A stretch of 6,369 nt of DNA, from the NCBI GenBank assembly GCA_020050955.1, contig JAGVJT010000053.1, forward strand, positions 1 to 6,369, written 5' to 3'. Positions 5,535 through 6,369 of this stretch are shown one piece after another. The DNA comes from Legionellales bacterium (GTDB taxonomy: Bacteria; Pseudomonadota; Gammaproteobacteria; Legionellales; Legionellaceae). Below the pieces are notes generated by a model. It did no database searches. It saw only the letters and a program-made list of their open reading frames with translations, and was not told the DNA's origin. Position numbers and translations under genes: made by a program. The stretch's first letter is position 1. Every line of letters starts with the position of its first letter.

Positions 5535-6369
5535 GTTTATTGCGTGTTAACAATCTTGGAAAATCTTATCGTCTCTATGCTTCTGAATGGTTGCGTGTTG
5601 CGCGCTGGTTTGGTTTTCCTTTTGGACCGAAAAAAGAAAAATGGATTTTACGCCACATTGATTTTTCCATTGAGAAAGGCGAGGCCGTTGGCTTAGTTGG
5701 TCAAAACGGAGCGGGGAAAAGTACGCTTTTAAAAATGATTACGGGCACGCTTCAACCGACAGAGGGATCTATCACCATCGATGGGCGTGTGGCAGCAATT
5801 TTAGAGTTAGGCATGGGGTTTAGTTCGGAATTAACCGGGCGACAAAATGTGCGGCATGCTGCAGGGTTAATGGGATTTAACGACGAAGAAATTCAATCAT
5901 TCATGCCCGAAGTTGAAGCCTTTGCTGAAATCGGGACTTATTTTGATCAACCGATGCGAACATACAGCAGCGGTATGCAAGTGCGTGTGGCATTTGCATT
6001 AGCAACAGCAAGACGGCCTGACTTACTTATCATTGATGAAGCATTATCGGTTGGCGATGCGTATTTTCAGCATAAATGTTTTCATCGCATCCGAACGTTT
6101 CAAGAGCAAGGTACAACGTTATTACTCGTCTCGCATGACAAACATGCGATTCAAGGATTGTGTACACGTGCATTGTTGTTACAACATGGTCGAGTTGTGA
6201 AGGATGGTCGTCCTGAAGAAGTGTTTGACTATTATGGTGCATTGATTGCTGAAAAAGAGAATACAACTATCTCTGTGACAACATTAGACAATGGCCAATC
6301 ACAAACCGTGTCTGGCACAGGGCATGCGGGTGTGCAATCGATTGCATTGTACAATCATAAAGGTCAGCA
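5531..6369 (+). CDS. wzt: O-antigen ABC transporter ATP-binding protein Wzt, 3' end outside window
   Basis: Wzt is the ATPase half of the O-antigen exporter, acting on the cytoplasmic face with Wzm. The frame is open from 5531 to the right edge, giving 279 visible residues. The nucleotide-binding domain has Walker A GQNGAGKST (57-65), the ELGMGFSSELTGRQN block (92-106) typical of polysaccharide ABC ATPases, signature YSSGMQ (145-150), Walker B LLIIDE (165-170) with the catalytic glutamate Glu170, and the switch His202 in SHD. After the domain ends near residue 240, the protein continues with a polar linker and then SGTGHAGVQSIALYN (261-275). This resembles the start of the C-terminal carbohydrate-binding domain of long Wzt proteins (about 420-430 residues in E. 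coli O9a and P. aeruginosa A-band). Short Wzt-type proteins lack this domain. About 140-160 residues would be missing if it follows the long form. Its ATG overlaps the wzm stop. Confidence 0.95.
   Translation, partial: MSLLRVNNLGKSYRLYASEWLRVARWFGFPFGPKKEKWILRHIDFSIEKGEAVGLVGQNGAGKSTLLKMITGTLQPTEGSITIDGRVAAILELGMGFSSELTGRQNVRHAAGLMGFNDEEIQSFMPEVEAFAEIGTYFDQPMRTYSSGMQVRVAFALATARRPDLLIIDEALSVGDAYFQHKCFHRIRTFQEQGTTLLLVSHDKHAIQGLCTRALLLQHGRVVKDGRPEEVFDYYGALIAEKENTTISVTTLDNGQSQTVSGTGHAGVQSIALYNHKGQ

Noticed and set aside
6030..6266. 78-codon minus-strand frame opposite wzt
   Set aside because: It is antisense to the conserved Walker B and H-loop region, and its His/Gln-rich product is typical of chance antisense frames.
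1..6369. CRISPR array, tRNA or rRNA gene, insertion sequence or attachment site
   Set aside because: Reading both strands I saw no regularly spaced repeats, no tRNA cloverleaf with a T-loop core, no transposase motif and no terminal repeats flanking any block.

Overview
The window looks like chromosomal DNA of an AT-rich gammaproteobacterium. The housekeeping gene at the left edge, phosphatidylserine decarboxylase, reads like the enterobacterial/gammaproteobacterial enzyme. The surface-polysaccharide genes on the right resemble the E. coli O9/O9a and Pseudomonas A-band families. Species cannot be named from the sequence; an environmental or host-associated lineage such as the Legionellales would fit the base composition and the unknown membrane proteins, but that is a guess. 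All supported genes lie on the plus strand and are densely packed, with no gene-free stretch longer than about 135 bases.

Left part (1-568): the 3' two thirds of psd, including its pyruvoyl-forming LGST site. Middle part (570-1908): two neighbouring genes for small, glycine/alanine-rich, strongly hydrophobic proteins that are clearly paralogous to each other. A good sigma70-type promoter precedes the first, and a strong intrinsic terminator separates the two. I do not recognise this family. It is the least explained part of the window.

Right part (2001-6369): a polysaccharide operon read as wbdC-like mannosyltransferase, manC (GDP-mannose synthesis), wzm (ABC permease) and wzt (ABC ATPase, running off the end). 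manC and wzm are 2 bases apart, and wzm and wzt overlap by 4 bases. Together they describe the ABC-transporter route for O-antigen. ManC makes GDP-mannose. The GT4 enzyme adds an early sugar to the undecaprenyl-linked chain on the cytoplasmic face. Wzm/Wzt exports the finished polymer, and the start of a C-terminal extension on Wzt suggests that it recognises a capped chain end. The polymer is probably mannan-like, or D-rhamnan-like if GDP-mannose is converted further by genes outside the window.

Non-coding signals of note are the strong terminator at 1237-1270, a perfect 10-bp inverted repeat in the wbdC-manC gap, and an odd leader in front of the wbdC-like gene. In that leader the only Shine-Dalgarno-like bases lie in the loop of a potential hairpin, and a short frame in phase with the upstream gene ends in an ATGA overlap with the start codon.
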